Positions 1-8,547 of a DNA stretch of 64,000 bases are shown piece by piece; within the stretch, counting starts at the first letter, position 1; the number at the start of each line of letters is the position of its first letter. The stretch covers positions 806,001 through 870,000 of the forward strand of contig MKTW01000001.1 of the NCBI GenBank assembly GCA_001898405.1. Direction: 5' to 3'. The translations under genes were made by a program, and so were the position numbers. The stretch comes from Sphingobacteriales bacterium 44-61 (GTDB lineage Bacteria; Bacteroidota; Bacteroidia; Chitinophagales; Chitinophagaceae). The notes under the pieces were generated by a model, which was given only the letters and a program-made list of their open reading frames with translations, was not told the origin of the DNA and searched no databases.

Positions 1-465
1 GATATTGCGGATATCTGCATCTTCTTCCAGCTTATTGATAGAATGGATCAACTTACCGGTAACCAGTTCTGAATAGAAATACCCTTTTTCTATTACAGAC
101 AACAAAGCCGTTTTTAATTCCGGTGGTTCGCAATCTTTAAGAATATAACCCCTGGCCCCGGCTTTGAACATGCGGATCACGGCATTCTCATTATCATACA
201 TGGAAAGCGCCATTATTTTGACCAGCGGATAAGTTTGTTTCAGCCATTGGGCAGAAGCATACCCGTCCATTTTAGGCATATTGATATCGAGCAGCACCAG
301 GTCGGGTAAATTGTCGGTTTTTATTTTCTGCTGCATATCCTGTCCATTGTCAGCTTCAAATACCACGGTGAAATCATCGAAGCTGTTTACCAGGGCTGCC
401 AGTCCTTTGCGCAGCAGAACATGATCATCTACCAACGCTACTTTTATTTTATTGCTTGGAATCAT
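1..465 (-). CDS. NarL/LuxR-type response regulator, receiver part (3' end outside window)
   Basis: This is the N-terminal 155 residues of a response regulator; the DNA-binding part lies beyond the left edge. The receiver domain shows the acidic pair D13-D14, the phospho-acceptor D60 in LLDINMP, and the switch region followed by the conserved lysine in GYILKD. After the receiver the sequence runs on as in NarL/FixJ-type regulators (SELVTGKLI), so an HTH_LuxR output domain is expected but not seen. The start ATG at 465 lies inside the 3' end of the kinase gene (17-base overlap), which fits translational coupling of a cognate pair. Confidence 0.9.
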   Translation of the reverse strand, partial: MIPSNKIKVALVDDHVLLRKGLAALVNSFDDFTVVFEADNGQDMQQKIKTDNLPDLVLLDINMPKMDGYASAQWLKQTYPLVKIMALSMYDNENAVIRMFKAGARGYILKDCEPPELKTALLSVIEKGYFYSELVTGKLIHSINKLEEDADIRNI

Positions 466-1267
466 CTGTATTAGTTTCAACAGGTAAAAAAATCGTTATC
501 GCTGTGCCCGCCTGTAAAGTGCTGTTCATGTTGAATTCAGCACCGATAAGCTGGGCCCGTTTGTGCATATTGCGGATGCCGAGACCAAAGTTTGCAGCAG
601 TTTCATTCAGCGGGGAAAGATCAACACCTTTGCCATCATCGGATACTTCCAGTTTTAGTGCATCAGGGAAATAAGTCATCGCCGCCTTCAGGGTTTTAGC
701 ATCTGCGTGTTTGATAATATTATTGAATGCTTCCTGTACGATCCGGAAAAGGATCAACTCCTTCTGTTTATTCAGCCGGTATGGTGAGCCCTGTACCTGG
801 AAAATGGCTTTCATCGTACCTGCTTTCTGGATCATTTCCATTTCATATTCAATTGCCCGTTGCAATCCCATTTCCTGTACATAGTCTGTATCAAGACTAT
901 GGCTTAGGTCCCTCAGATCGCCAATGGCTTTACTCACCAGTTCTTTTGAATTGAGTATTTTCTGTTGCAATTGCTCATCCACCACGGGTAGCATCGTATT
1001 GAGGTTGAGCTTGGCGAGCGTAAGCGCCTGCCCGATATTGTCGTGGATCTCCTGGGATATCGTTTTCAATGTTTGCTCCTGTATCTCCAGTTGCGTCTGA
1101 AGCAATGTTTGCCTGAATTTCTCTTCCAGTCGCTGGCTTTCCCTGATACTCTCGGCTTTTCTTCTCCGGTATTGAAAAACGAAATATAGAATGAAGCCGA
1201 TCAGGCCGATCAGTATTGCATTACCAACGACAATAAAAAAATATATTTCACCTGAAGAAGAGTTCAT
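449..1267 (-). CDS. Sensor histidine kinase, HisKA_3 (NarL-partner) type
   Basis: This is a 272-residue membrane-anchored sensor kinase. A single TM helix (about residues 9-32) is followed by a basic stretch (YRRRK), a short coiled coil, the HisKA_3 dimerisation box with phospho-acceptor H75 (EIHDNIGQ), and a HATPase domain (N box EAFNNIIKHA, G box DDGKGVDL, then GLGIRNM). There is no extracytoplasmic sensor domain and the N-terminus before the TM is only about eight residues. It overlaps the upstream multi-TM gene by four bases (ATGA) and the downstream regulator gene by 17. The upstream membrane protein may therefore supply the sensing function, which is inference. Confidence 0.92.
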   Translation of the reverse strand: MNSSSGEIYFFIVVGNAILIGLIGFILYFVFQYRRRKAESIRESQRLEEKFRQTLLQTQLEIQEQTLKTISQEIHDNIGQALTLAKLNLNTMLPVVDEQLQQKILNSKELVSKAIGDLRDLSHSLDTDYVQEMGLQRAIEYEMEMIQKAGTMKAIFQVQGSPYRLNKQKELILFRIVQEAFNNIIKHADAKTLKAAMTYFPDALKLEVSDDGKGVDLSPLNETAANFGLGIRNMHKRAQLIGAEFNMNSTLQAGTAITIFLPVETNTDDSKQ

Positions 1268-1911
1268 TGCTTAACAGGAACGGCCTTTCGGTTATTAATA
1301 TGTATTGAAATACCTACAACGATGTAATACGCAATATTCAGATAGTACATGATCGTTGAGATCGTTTTGGTATTGAATTTATTTCTCACCAGGTAGTTAT
1401 AAAAACTCCAGTTCAGGAATATCGCCGTGTAAAACAACAACACAGCGCAATTGAACCAAAAAACGCTTTGTCTTAATATATCTATCTCTTCATCGTCATG
1501 AAGCATTTGCCTGAAAAGGAGCAAGGCGCAATAGATATTCAAAAAACATAGTATCAACAGGAAATTGGAAGGAAATGACCATAAGCTCTGCAGAAAAATG
1601 GTATTGAAAACAGAAAAACAAACGGCGCCTGCAATCAGCAACAAAATGACTTTTCTGCTTAGCCTGCTTTGCAACAGGAAATAATATATCAAAGCATAAC
1701 CGGTGAAATTGACAATATTAAAAACATGATAAACCGGAGAACTGTTTTTAAATACATTGATCAAAATCCTGCTTATAATTTCGCTTACCAAGGTACATGC
1801 GATCAATACAGTCAGGATCTGAAAAGGCAATGTCAGTTTCTTAAATCTGATAAGGCCAAGAACAAGCAGGTAAACCAGTAAAATGAGATAAAGTAAAAAT
1901 CTTATGGTCAT
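1264..1911 (-). CDS. Multi-TM hypothetical membrane protein, possible sensory partner of the kinase
   Basis: This is a 215-residue integral membrane protein with about seven hydrophobic segments, for example residues 3-23, 30-52, 63-80, 88-106, 113-132, 150-168 and 183-203. I recognise no catalytic motif and no family with confidence. It sits directly before a kinase that has only one TM helix and no sensor domain, and the stop/start overlap (ATGA) implies coupled translation. The architecture suggests a 7TM-like receptor or signalling partner, but nothing in the sequence identifies a ligand. Confidence 0.7.
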   Translation of the reverse strand: MTIRFLLYLILLVYLLVLGLIRFKKLTLPFQILTVLIACTLVSEIISRILINVFKNSSPVYHVFNIVNFTGYALIYYFLLQSRLSRKVILLLIAGAVCFSVFNTIFLQSLWSFPSNFLLILCFLNIYCALLLFRQMLHDDEEIDILRQSVFWFNCAVLLFYTAIFLNWSFYNYLVRNKFNTKTISTIMYYLNIAYYIVVGISIHINNRKAVPVKQ

Positions 1912-1929
1912 TCGGAATGATTACTTGCA

Positions 1930-2469
1930 TCATCTGCCACCGGTGCCGCAGTTGGTAGGACAGGGATCAACATAATCATAATACTTTCCGGTATTATCAC
2001 TGTCCGCGTCCTTGGTGGCGCCGGGAGTAGTACCTACAAATACCAAAGAGTATTCTCTTTTGCCGGCCTTTGCCCTTTTCCCGAAATAGATCCTGACCCC
2101 GTCATACTGGCCAGGTTGTGCAAAGATCGCGTCCAGCATTCTCCTGTCGACCCAAAACCCGCGAAGCACTTTTTCCTCATTTCCAACCCTGGTCCTGAGC
2201 GGGTACCAAAGTCCATTTGATTCATCTTCATAACTTCTCAGCATAGTTGGCCCATCGTTTCCATCATAAGGAAGCTCCTGCCACTTGTCTTTTAGGAGCT
2301 TTTTTGCATCCAACGTTGAAAAGAACGCAGGTCCTTTCTGTGCTTCAGCATTCTCAAGGTCAGCGATCTTTTTAAGCAATGCTGAATCGTCAGCCTTTTT
2401 GGGTATAAAATAGACGGCAGCAGCGCCAACTATTGCTCCTATGACTAAAAATAGAAAATTACTTTTCAT
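1930..2469 (-). CDS. Membrane-anchored hypothetical protein with short coiled coil
   Basis: The protein is about 179 residues long, counted from ATG 2469, which places MKSNFLFLVIGAIVGAAAV at the N-terminus as an uncleaved anchor or signal. A longer reading from 2532 adds a stretch with no start-site support. After the anchor come a short heptad-like stretch (DSALLKKIADLENAEAQ), a globular region containing WVDRRMLDAIF and VRIYFGKRAK, and a C-terminus with two cysteines (DPCPTNCGTGGR). The gene ends 18 bases before the multi-TM gene, so it probably leads the operon that continues into the two-component genes. No known function was recognised. Confidence 0.65.
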   Translation of the reverse strand: MKSNFLFLVIGAIVGAAAVYFIPKKADDSALLKKIADLENAEAQKGPAFFSTLDAKKLLKDKWQELPYDGNDGPTMLRSYEDESNGLWYPLRTRVGNEEKVLRGFWVDRRMLDAIFAQPGQYDGVRIYFGKRAKAGKREYSLVFVGTTPGATKDADSDNTGKYYDYVDPCPTNCGTGGR

Positions 2470-2592
2470 AGTAATATTTTTTAGGTGAAAGAAGAAATAA
2501 AAATTACTCCTAAAGATTATTTTATGCAACAAATTGCCGGCAGGTTTTTTTACCGTATTAAAAAGGTGTTTTCACGGTTTGCTTTACCAATC

Positions 2593-2626
2593 AAAAAAGC
2601 GGCTGGAACATAATAGCTCCAGCCGC
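2593..2626 (-). terminator. Rho-independent terminator after the acyltransferase gene
   Basis: A perfect 9-bp inverted repeat (GCGGCTGGA / TCCAGCCGC) with a 10-base loop. Read on the minus strand it is followed by TTTTTTG. It lies 25 bases beyond the stop of the acyltransferase gene. Confidence 0.8.
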
Positions 2627-2650
2627 CGAAAAGCTTGAAAATGCAGTGGT

Positions 2651-3529
2651 TTACCCGATCATTTCCGGGTATCCTTCCTTCCACTCATGCCTCCACCGCC
2701 TATGGCTCCATAAATAATTAGAAGGGTTGTTGCGGATCGTTTCTTCCAGTGCATTCCTGTACAGAACAGTCAGTTGCTCCGGGGTATAATCCGAACCGTT
2801 CTCCACCAGGGGAACGGCCTTGAAAGAGTAATAGCCGCGTTTTACTTTATGAAAAGCCACATACACTACGGCTGTATTATTTTTTACGGCTCCTTTACCG
2901 GGACCGGTTACAAAAGGGGCAGGTTTACTAAAAAAGTTCAGCCAATAACCTTTTGAAGGAATGCCAGGGTTCTGGTCAGCAGCCAATGCCAACACGTATT
3001 GCTCCTTGAACAAATGCGGCATCCGTGCAGAGAACTCCCTGGCAGAAACCATAATAGTGCCATAGCGGCTCCGTGATTTCAGGAATATGCGATCGAATAT
3101 TTTATTGTTTACCGGCATGTAAATACCGATAAAAGGGATTTTCAGCGTCCGTGCATACATCAGGTTGGCAAACTCCCAGTTGAACTGATGGCCGACCATG
3201 ATATGTATATTCTTCCCCTGATCGATCAAACCGTTCAGGTAATCGGTATCACAGAGTCCACGCTTTGCCAGCTCTTTGGGCCCGATCGAGATCATCTTGA
3301 TAGTCTCGATAAATGTATCAGTGAAGTTCAGGTAAAACTCTTTGGCAATTTTTTTCCGTTCTTCCAGGTTTTTTTCAGGAAAAGCGATCGCAAGATTATT
3401 CATGACCACCTCTTTGCGGTAGCCTGTGATACGATAAATGATGAAATAAGCAAAATCAGATATCAGGTAAAGCACTCTCAACGGCAGCAGTGACACGGCA
3501 TACAAAAGGCCATAAACGACATAATACAT
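2651..3529 (-). CDS. LpxL/HtrB-family lipid A acyltransferase-like protein
   Basis: This 292-residue protein belongs to the LpxL/HtrB (LABLAT) family, which transfers acyl chains to lipid A precursors or related lipids at the inner membrane. An N-terminal hydrophobic helix (residues 4-34) is followed by the H-x4-E catalytic motif (H114-QFNW-E119). Later come the conserved R/G-rich block (SRSRYGTIMVS), ADQNPG, and a C-terminal WSHRRWRHEW typical of the family. The length is close to the family norm. A TAnnTTTG -7 element lies directly upstream. The exact acceptor and acyl donor cannot be read from the sequence. Confidence 0.88.
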   Translation of the reverse strand: MYYVVYGLLYAVSLLPLRVLYLISDFAYFIIYRITGYRKEVVMNNLAIAFPEKNLEERKKIAKEFYLNFTDTFIETIKMISIGPKELAKRGLCDTDYLNGLIDQGKNIHIMVGHQFNWEFANLMYARTLKIPFIGIYMPVNNKIFDRIFLKSRSRYGTIMVSAREFSARMPHLFKEQYVLALAADQNPGIPSKGYWLNFFSKPAPFVTGPGKGAVKNNTAVVYVAFHKVKRGYYSFKAVPLVENGSDYTPEQLTVLYRNALEETIRNNPSNYLWSHRRWRHEWKEGYPEMIG

Positions 3530-3536
3530 AATCCGG

Positions 3537-3544
3537 CAAAGATA
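3537..3544 (-). promoter_or_regulatory. Bacteroidota -7 element for the acyltransferase gene
   Basis: TATCTTTG on the minus strand matches TAnnTTTG and ends seven bases before the start codon at 3529. No clear -33 TTTG is present at the usual spacing. It separates this gene transcriptionally from nadB upstream. Confidence 0.5.
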
Positions 3545-3567
3545 AAACAGCAGCGGGACTTGGCGTC

Positions 3568-5181
3568 TTATAACACAATATTCTGCACCAACTCGCTTTT
3601 CGACGGATAGTCGGTATTATAATGCAATCCGCGGCTCTCCTTGCGGAAAGCAGCACCTTTTACGATCAGGTAGCCGATAGTGATCAGATTCCTCAGTTCC
3701 AGCAACTGGGGGGAGAGAGAAGAGCTTTGGTACAGCTGTTCCGTTTCATGCCAAAGAAGGTCTAACCGGCTCGAAGCCCTTTGCAAACGGATATTATTAC
3801 GTACAATGCCGACATAATCACTCATCACCTGCTGAAGTTCTTTCAGGCTCTGTGTGATCAGGATCATTTCTTTGGGCTCGCTGGTGCCCTGTGCATTCCA
3901 GTCGGGGATATTTTCATTGAACGATAAAGCATTTATCCTTTCCGTTACATCAATAAAACAACGATGGGCAAACACCATAGCTTCCAGCAGGGAGTTACTG
4001 GCCAGGCGGTTGGCCCCATGCAGTCCTGTGCTGGAGCATTCACCACAGGCATACAGGTTGTGGATGGATGTACGTCCCCATTCATCTGTTTTAATGCCCC
4101 CGCAACTGTAATGTGCAGCAGGTGCTACCGGTATCATCTGCTGAGTGATGTCGATCCCGATGGATAAACATTTCTGGTAGATATTAGGGAAGTGTTCGAT
4201 GAATTTTTCTTTGCTGAAATGCCGGCAATCGAGCCATACATGCTCTGTACCGGTTTTTTTCATTTCACTGTCTATCGCCCTTGCTACAATATCGCGGGGA
4301 GCCAGGTCTTTTCTTTCATCGTATTGCTCCATGAATGCTTCTCCGTTCTTATTACGGAGAATGCCTCCATCGCCTCTTACCGCTTCCGTGATCAGGAAAG
4401 CCTGCCCACGCAACCCGGCTTCATATAAAGCAGTAGGATGAAACTGGATGAACTCCATATTTTCGATCCTTCCTTTAGCACGGTACACCATGGCTACGCC
4501 ATCGCCTGTGGCAATAGATGGATTGGTGGTGGTGCGGTACACCTGCCCGTTACCGCCGGTAGCCAGCAGTGTGATCTTGGCAAGGATCTTTTCGATCCTG
4601 TTGGTAACAAGGTTCAGTGCATACACGCCATAGCATTCAATGCCCGGAGAAGATTTGGTAACAAGATAGCCCTGGTGGTGCTGGGTGATAATATCGACCA
4701 CAAAACAATGCTTGATGATCTCGATATTCTTCTGGCGGGAAACTGCCTCCAGCAAGGCTCTTTCCATTTCCCAGCCGGTAATATCCTTATGATGGATGAT
4801 GCGGAACTCGGAGTGTCCGCCTTCTTTTCCCAATTTATAATCGCCGTCTTTTTCCTTATCGAATTGTGCTCCCCATTCTATCAGTTCACGAACTCTGTCA
4901 GGTCCTTCTTTTACTACGATCTCCACTACGTTCTTATTGCATAGGCCATCGCCGGCGATCAGGGTATCTTCTATATGTTTTTCAAAACTGTCATTTTCCA
5001 GGTCATTTACCACCGCTACTCCGCCCTGTGCGTATTTAGTGTTCGTTTCATCAGCCGCCGCTTTGGTCATCACCGTCACTTTCTTTTCCGGGTAGCGCTG
5101 TGCCAGTTTCAGTGCATAAGTGAGGCCTGCAATTCCTGAGCCGATCACAAGGAAATCCGTCCGCATAGTTTGATCTTTCAT
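3568..5181 (-). CDS. nadB: L-aspartate oxidase
   Basis: NadB oxidises L-aspartate to iminoaspartate with FAD, the first step of de novo NAD synthesis. At 537 residues it has full family length. It shows the N-terminal dinucleotide-binding GSGIAGLTYAL, the FAD-contacting TKYAQGGVAVV, the substrate-site blocks HHKDITGWEMERAL and FIQFHPTALY, the RDIVARAID arginine motif, the APAAHYSCGGI block and GANRLASNSLLEA. The C-terminal helical domain follows. This last domain and the TKYAQGG form distinguish it from succinate dehydrogenase flavoproteins. Neither nadA nor nadC is adjacent. Confidence 0.96.
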   Translation of the reverse strand: MKDQTMRTDFLVIGSGIAGLTYALKLAQRYPEKKVTVMTKAAADETNTKYAQGGVAVVNDLENDSFEKHIEDTLIAGDGLCNKNVVEIVVKEGPDRVRELIEWGAQFDKEKDGDYKLGKEGGHSEFRIIHHKDITGWEMERALLEAVSRQKNIEIIKHCFVVDIITQHHQGYLVTKSSPGIECYGVYALNLVTNRIEKILAKITLLATGGNGQVYRTTTNPSIATGDGVAMVYRAKGRIENMEFIQFHPTALYEAGLRGQAFLITEAVRGDGGILRNKNGEAFMEQYDERKDLAPRDIVARAIDSEMKKTGTEHVWLDCRHFSKEKFIEHFPNIYQKCLSIGIDITQQMIPVAPAAHYSCGGIKTDEWGRTSIHNLYACGECSSTGLHGANRLASNSLLEAMVFAHRCFIDVTERINALSFNENIPDWNAQGTSEPKEMILITQSLKELQQVMSDYVGIVRNNIRLQRASSRLDLLWHETEQLYQSSSLSPQLLELRNLITIGYLIVKGAAFRKESRGLHYNTDYPSKSELVQNIVL

Positions 5182-5238
5182 TCATGCAAGTTAATGCGGT
5201 TCAGTTAAACCTGCACGGCTTTTCCATTACCCGGCCCG

Positions 5239-5706
5239 CTAGGAACCCGGTGCTGTATGTTTCACAAAATCTATTCCTATACCATTGGGGTCCACGACCG
5301 CAAAATGCCTGTCGCCCCAATCCTCATTTTTTAGTTCCACCACTACAGGGATTTTCAATTCTTTGATCCTTTTGTATTCAGCATCCACGTCTTCCACTTC
5401 TATTGTCAGAAATACGCCTTTCCCATTGAAAGCCGGTTGAAATACAGGAGCCTGCCCCGGATGCTCCGGCTGAAGAAAAGCGATCTCATCATTGCCATCA
5501 GGTGTATGCAGTAAAATGTACCAGTCTGATTCAAACCGTACACCAAATCCCAGCACATCCCTGTAAAATTTCTTTGTTTCATCCAGTTTGGAAGTGATAA
5601 TACCCGCATTCAGTTTCATACGTTTCGGTTTATTGTTGGAAAAATAATTGCTGCCTATTGTAGCCAGTAATCCGGATGCCAGTAAGGATAGAATAATTCT
5701 GCCCAT
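5239..5706 (-). CDS. VOC (glyoxalase/bleomycin-resistance) family protein
   Basis: A single VOC domain of about 125 residues begins at MKLNAGIITSKLDETKKF, with the paired beta-alpha-beta repeats closing on FAVVDPNGIGIDFVK. Two starts are possible. ATG 5706 adds 29 residues (MGRIILSLLASGLLATIGS...) that look like a short membrane or signal segment, while ATG 5619 gives a plain cytoplasmic VOC protein. I give the longer form because the extension is in frame and hydrophobic, but the shorter one is equally plausible. The substrate is unknown; the family includes glyoxalases, dioxygenases and resistance proteins. Confidence 0.75.
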   Translation of the reverse strand: MGRIILSLLASGLLATIGSNYFSNNKPKRMKLNAGIITSKLDETKKFYRDVLGFGVRFESDWYILLHTPDGNDEIAFLQPEHPGQAPVFQPAFNGKGVFLTIEVEDVDAEYKRIKELKIPVVVELKNEDWGDRHFAVVDPNGIGIDFVKHTAPGS

Positions 5707-5783
5707 AGTTATTGTATTGAATACAACAAAATAACTACCGGCTTGTGACAGCCCTATGTCAACAATAAAAAGAAAAAGGGATT

Positions 5784-6467
5784 TTATTTTCTGGAAGAAG
5801 CCGCATTAAGATAGTCTGAGGCTCCTATTATCAAAAAAAGCTGCGCAAGGCCATAGGTAAGCATGATAAGAAACCCTGCTGCTTCAAAAGGCTGATAAAA
5901 TTTATTGATAGCCAGTAAGGAGTCTGATAATACAAAAAGAATGGCGCCAATAGCTATACACAGACCCGCTTTCCTGTTGGCCAGGAACAGCAGGTGCAGG
6001 GCCAGCAGCAGCATAAAACTTATTACCATCCCGTACACTCTTACCGGCAAACGCATATCACCCAACCAGGGTGACAGAAAAGCAATCAATACGGAATAAT
6101 ACACAGCTACTACCAGTAAGGTCCACAACCGGGGTTTTATTTTTTCAGCCAATCGCACTTTGTGCAGGAAAATGATATAAAAGATATGTGCAAGGAGGAA
6201 GGAAGACAATCCCAATAAAAAGAAAAGGCTTTTTTTATCCTGGAACATCAATAAAATATCACCAACCCATGAAAACAGCAACGCTGATATTATCCAGACT
6301 TTCAGCCTGGACTGAACATTTTTGGTGGCGTAAAAAAAATAACCGGCTACGGTTATTACGATCAATGGCTTGGTGATACGGTCCATCATTTCCACCCTGA
6401 GCAATAAAGCCAGCAGATGAGCAGCCAAAACAATAACAAAGGGAATGATCCAGGGATTTTTTTTCAT
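5784..6467 (-). CDS. Lysoplasmalogenase-like YhhN family membrane protein
   Basis: This is a 227-residue protein with about eight TM helices. It shows the YhhN/TMEM86 signatures: TKPL near residue 34, the FSWVGDILLM block with its conserved aspartate, and FLLAHIFYI. Characterised members hydrolyse the vinyl-ether bond of lysoplasmalogen, but most bacterial members are uncharacterised, so the substrate here is inferred from family only. The conserved polar residues K, D and H inside TM segments are present. Confidence 0.85.
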   Translation of the reverse strand: MKKNPWIIPFVIVLAAHLLALLLRVEMMDRITKPLIVITVAGYFFYATKNVQSRLKVWIISALLFSWVGDILLMFQDKKSLFFLLGLSSFLLAHIFYIIFLHKVRLAEKIKPRLWTLLVVAVYYSVLIAFLSPWLGDMRLPVRVYGMVISFMLLLALHLLFLANRKAGLCIAIGAILFVLSDSLLAINKFYQPFEAAGFLIMLTYGLAQLFLIIGASDYLNAASSRK

Positions 6468-6517
6468 GCAGCAGTGGTGTCTTGGTATAAATTTTAAACC
6501 TGTCGTTTGATTCTTTC

Positions 6518-8527
6518 TTATGCCGGCTCCACCCAGGCCTCGTTTTCTTTCAACAGGTCGATCAGTTCATCAACAGCCGTTTCGCTGTTCACGTTTCTTT
6601 TTACAATCTCTTTTCCTTTATACAAAGTGATCTTGCCCGGACCTGAGCCTACATATCCAAAATCTGCATCCGCCATTTCACCGGGGCCATTCACAATACA
6701 TCCCATAATAGCGATCTTCACGCCTTTGAGGTGATTGGTACGGGAGCGGATCTTTGCCGTTGTCTCCTGCAGGTCGAATAAAGTGCGGCCGCAACTGGGG
6801 CAACTGATATATTCTGTTTTGGAAATACGTGTGCGGGTAGCTTGTAAAATAGAGAATGCAGTGTTGTTGGTAAACTGGTAAATGTCTTTCACTTCCAGGT
6901 AAGTCCTTCCTTTCACCTGTATATTTTCCATCTGCGCCTGGCTGCTGAATCCAAGGCATATTCCATCACCAAAACCATCGAGCAGCAAGGCGCCGGTTTC
7001 TGTAGCAAAATGGATAAGATGCTCATCCGGTGTTTGCATAGGGCTGTCGGTGATCAATACTACCGGGTTTTTGATCTGGCGGTGTTGCAGTTCCACCAGC
7101 ATCCTCCGCACACATTGCACGGCATTCGTCTCGGTGCTGCTGAGGCAGATCACTACAGAAGGATCATTAGCCAGCTTATCGAGATAAGGATAAGCTATTG
7201 CATCTGTGGAAATTGCAGGCAGGGCAGGGCAATCTATCATCACAAAATTCAATGCTGCACTTCTTTCGGAGCTTTCTGCATAACCACTGTCCTGGAAAAT
7301 GGGATAATAAGTAAGTTGATCACCCGCCTCTTTCCAGGCTTCAGGATAAACGATCACTTTCAGTGTGCCTGGCAATTGAAAATCCAGCAATTGGTTACCG
7401 GTAAATATATAATCAGCGGCTGCATCGCCGATATGCCATTTATCTGTGGCAGCCTCGTAAGTGTAGCCAACACTTTGCAGGTGTTGAGGAGTGATCTTTT
7501 CGATCTTGCTCAAGTCGGCTATTACTACAGGCACCTGCTTACTGCCGATATTGCCAACAGCAAATGTTTCCCTCCGTTTATAGTTGAATGGATCATATGA
7601 AAGCTTAAGCGGCTCATCTTCTGATACGCGGGCTTGCTTTTCTGCTTTAGCATATCTTTTCACAAGGTCATTACATACAGGGATCTCCAGTTCTGGATCT
7701 TCTGTAAGGGAGACGCGGATGGTATCACCCAGCCCGTCTTCCATTAATGTGCCGATACCGATCGCGCTTTTTATCCTTCCATCCTCACCATCTCCGGCTT
7801 CGGTTACGCCAAGATGCAGGGGATAGCATTCACCAAACTCTTCAAACATTGTTTTCACCAGCAGGCGATAAGCCTGTACCATTACCTGCGGATTGCTGGC
7901 TTTCATGCTCAGCACTATGTTGTGGTAGGTTTCATTGCGTGCAATGCGGAGGAATTCCATCGCGCTTTCCACCATGCCCATGGGCGTATCGCCATAGCGG
8001 CTCATGATCCTGTCGCTGAGTGAACCATGATTGGTCCCGATGCGCATGGCGGTACCATATTCTTTGCAGATCTTCACCAGGGGTGTAAACCTTTCGCGGA
8101 TGCGTTCAATCTCTTCTGCATAATCTGCATCGCTGTATTCGATCAGTTCAAATTTCTTCTTGTCAACATAGTTGCCGGGATTCACTCTCACTTTCTCCAC
8201 GATCCTTGCAGCTATTTCAGCGGCATTGGGAGTGAAATGAATATCTGCCACCAGCGGGGTGGTATATCCCCTTTTGCGCAATTCATTTTTAATGGCCAGC
8301 AGGTTTTCCGCTTCTTTTTTGGAAGGTGCTGTGATCCTTACCAGTTCTGCTCCGGCTTCTATGCAGCGGATGGATTGCTCTACCGTGGCAATAGTATCCA
8401 TGGTATCAGTAGTGGTCATAGTTTGGACGCGGATGGGATGTAAATTTCCCAGCGAGAGATTGCCTATTTTTACCTCTTTGGTAATGAGGCGTTTGTATTC
8501 AGTGAAGGATGCGGTATACAGCTGCAT
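6518..8527 (-). CDS. ispG: 4-hydroxy-3-methylbut-2-enyl diphosphate synthase, long form
   Basis: IspG (GcpE) converts MEcPP to HMBPP in the MEP isoprenoid pathway using a [4Fe-4S] cluster. The 669-residue length is typical of the Bacteroidota, Chlamydia and plant form and much longer than the roughly 370 residues of E. coli IspG. The N-terminal TIM barrel carries PIRVQTMTTTDT, VADIHF and KVRVNPGNY. A middle insertion of roughly 250 residues follows, and the C-terminal ferredoxin-like domain has the cluster cysteines in CPSCGR (near residue 576) and MGCIVNGPGE (near 607). A TAnnTTTG element lies five bases upstream of ATG 8527, supporting that start. Confidence 0.96.
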   Translation of the reverse strand: MQLYTASFTEYKRLITKEVKIGNLSLGNLHPIRVQTMTTTDTMDTIATVEQSIRCIEAGAELVRITAPSKKEAENLLAIKNELRKRGYTTPLVADIHFTPNAAEIAARIVEKVRVNPGNYVDKKKFELIEYSDADYAEEIERIRERFTPLVKICKEYGTAMRIGTNHGSLSDRIMSRYGDTPMGMVESAMEFLRIARNETYHNIVLSMKASNPQVMVQAYRLLVKTMFEEFGECYPLHLGVTEAGDGEDGRIKSAIGIGTLMEDGLGDTIRVSLTEDPELEIPVCNDLVKRYAKAEKQARVSEDEPLKLSYDPFNYKRRETFAVGNIGSKQVPVVIADLSKIEKITPQHLQSVGYTYEAATDKWHIGDAAADYIFTGNQLLDFQLPGTLKVIVYPEAWKEAGDQLTYYPIFQDSGYAESSERSAALNFVMIDCPALPAISTDAIAYPYLDKLANDPSVVICLSSTETNAVQCVRRMLVELQHRQIKNPVVLITDSPMQTPDEHLIHFATETGALLLDGFGDGICLGFSSQAQMENIQVKGRTYLEVKDIYQFTNNTAFSILQATRTRISKTEYISCPSCGRTLFDLQETTAKIRSRTNHLKGVKIAIMGCIVNGPGEMADADFGYVGSGPGKITLYKGKEIVKRNVNSETAVDELIDLLKENEAWVEPA

Positions 8528-8531
8528 GATG

Positions 8532-8539
8532 CAAAAGTA
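8532..8539 (-). promoter_or_regulatory. Bacteroidota -7 element for ispG
   Basis: TACTTTTG on the minus strand matches TAnnTTTG and ends four bases before the start codon, implying a very short or absent leader. The preceding gene (batC) ends only nine bases further upstream. Confidence 0.5.
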
Positions 8540-8547
8540 CTGAAAGA

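Noticed and set aside
4438-4944. Long rightward ORF inside nadB.
   Set aside because: It is antisense to the conserved flavoprotein core; the coding evidence is on the minus strand.
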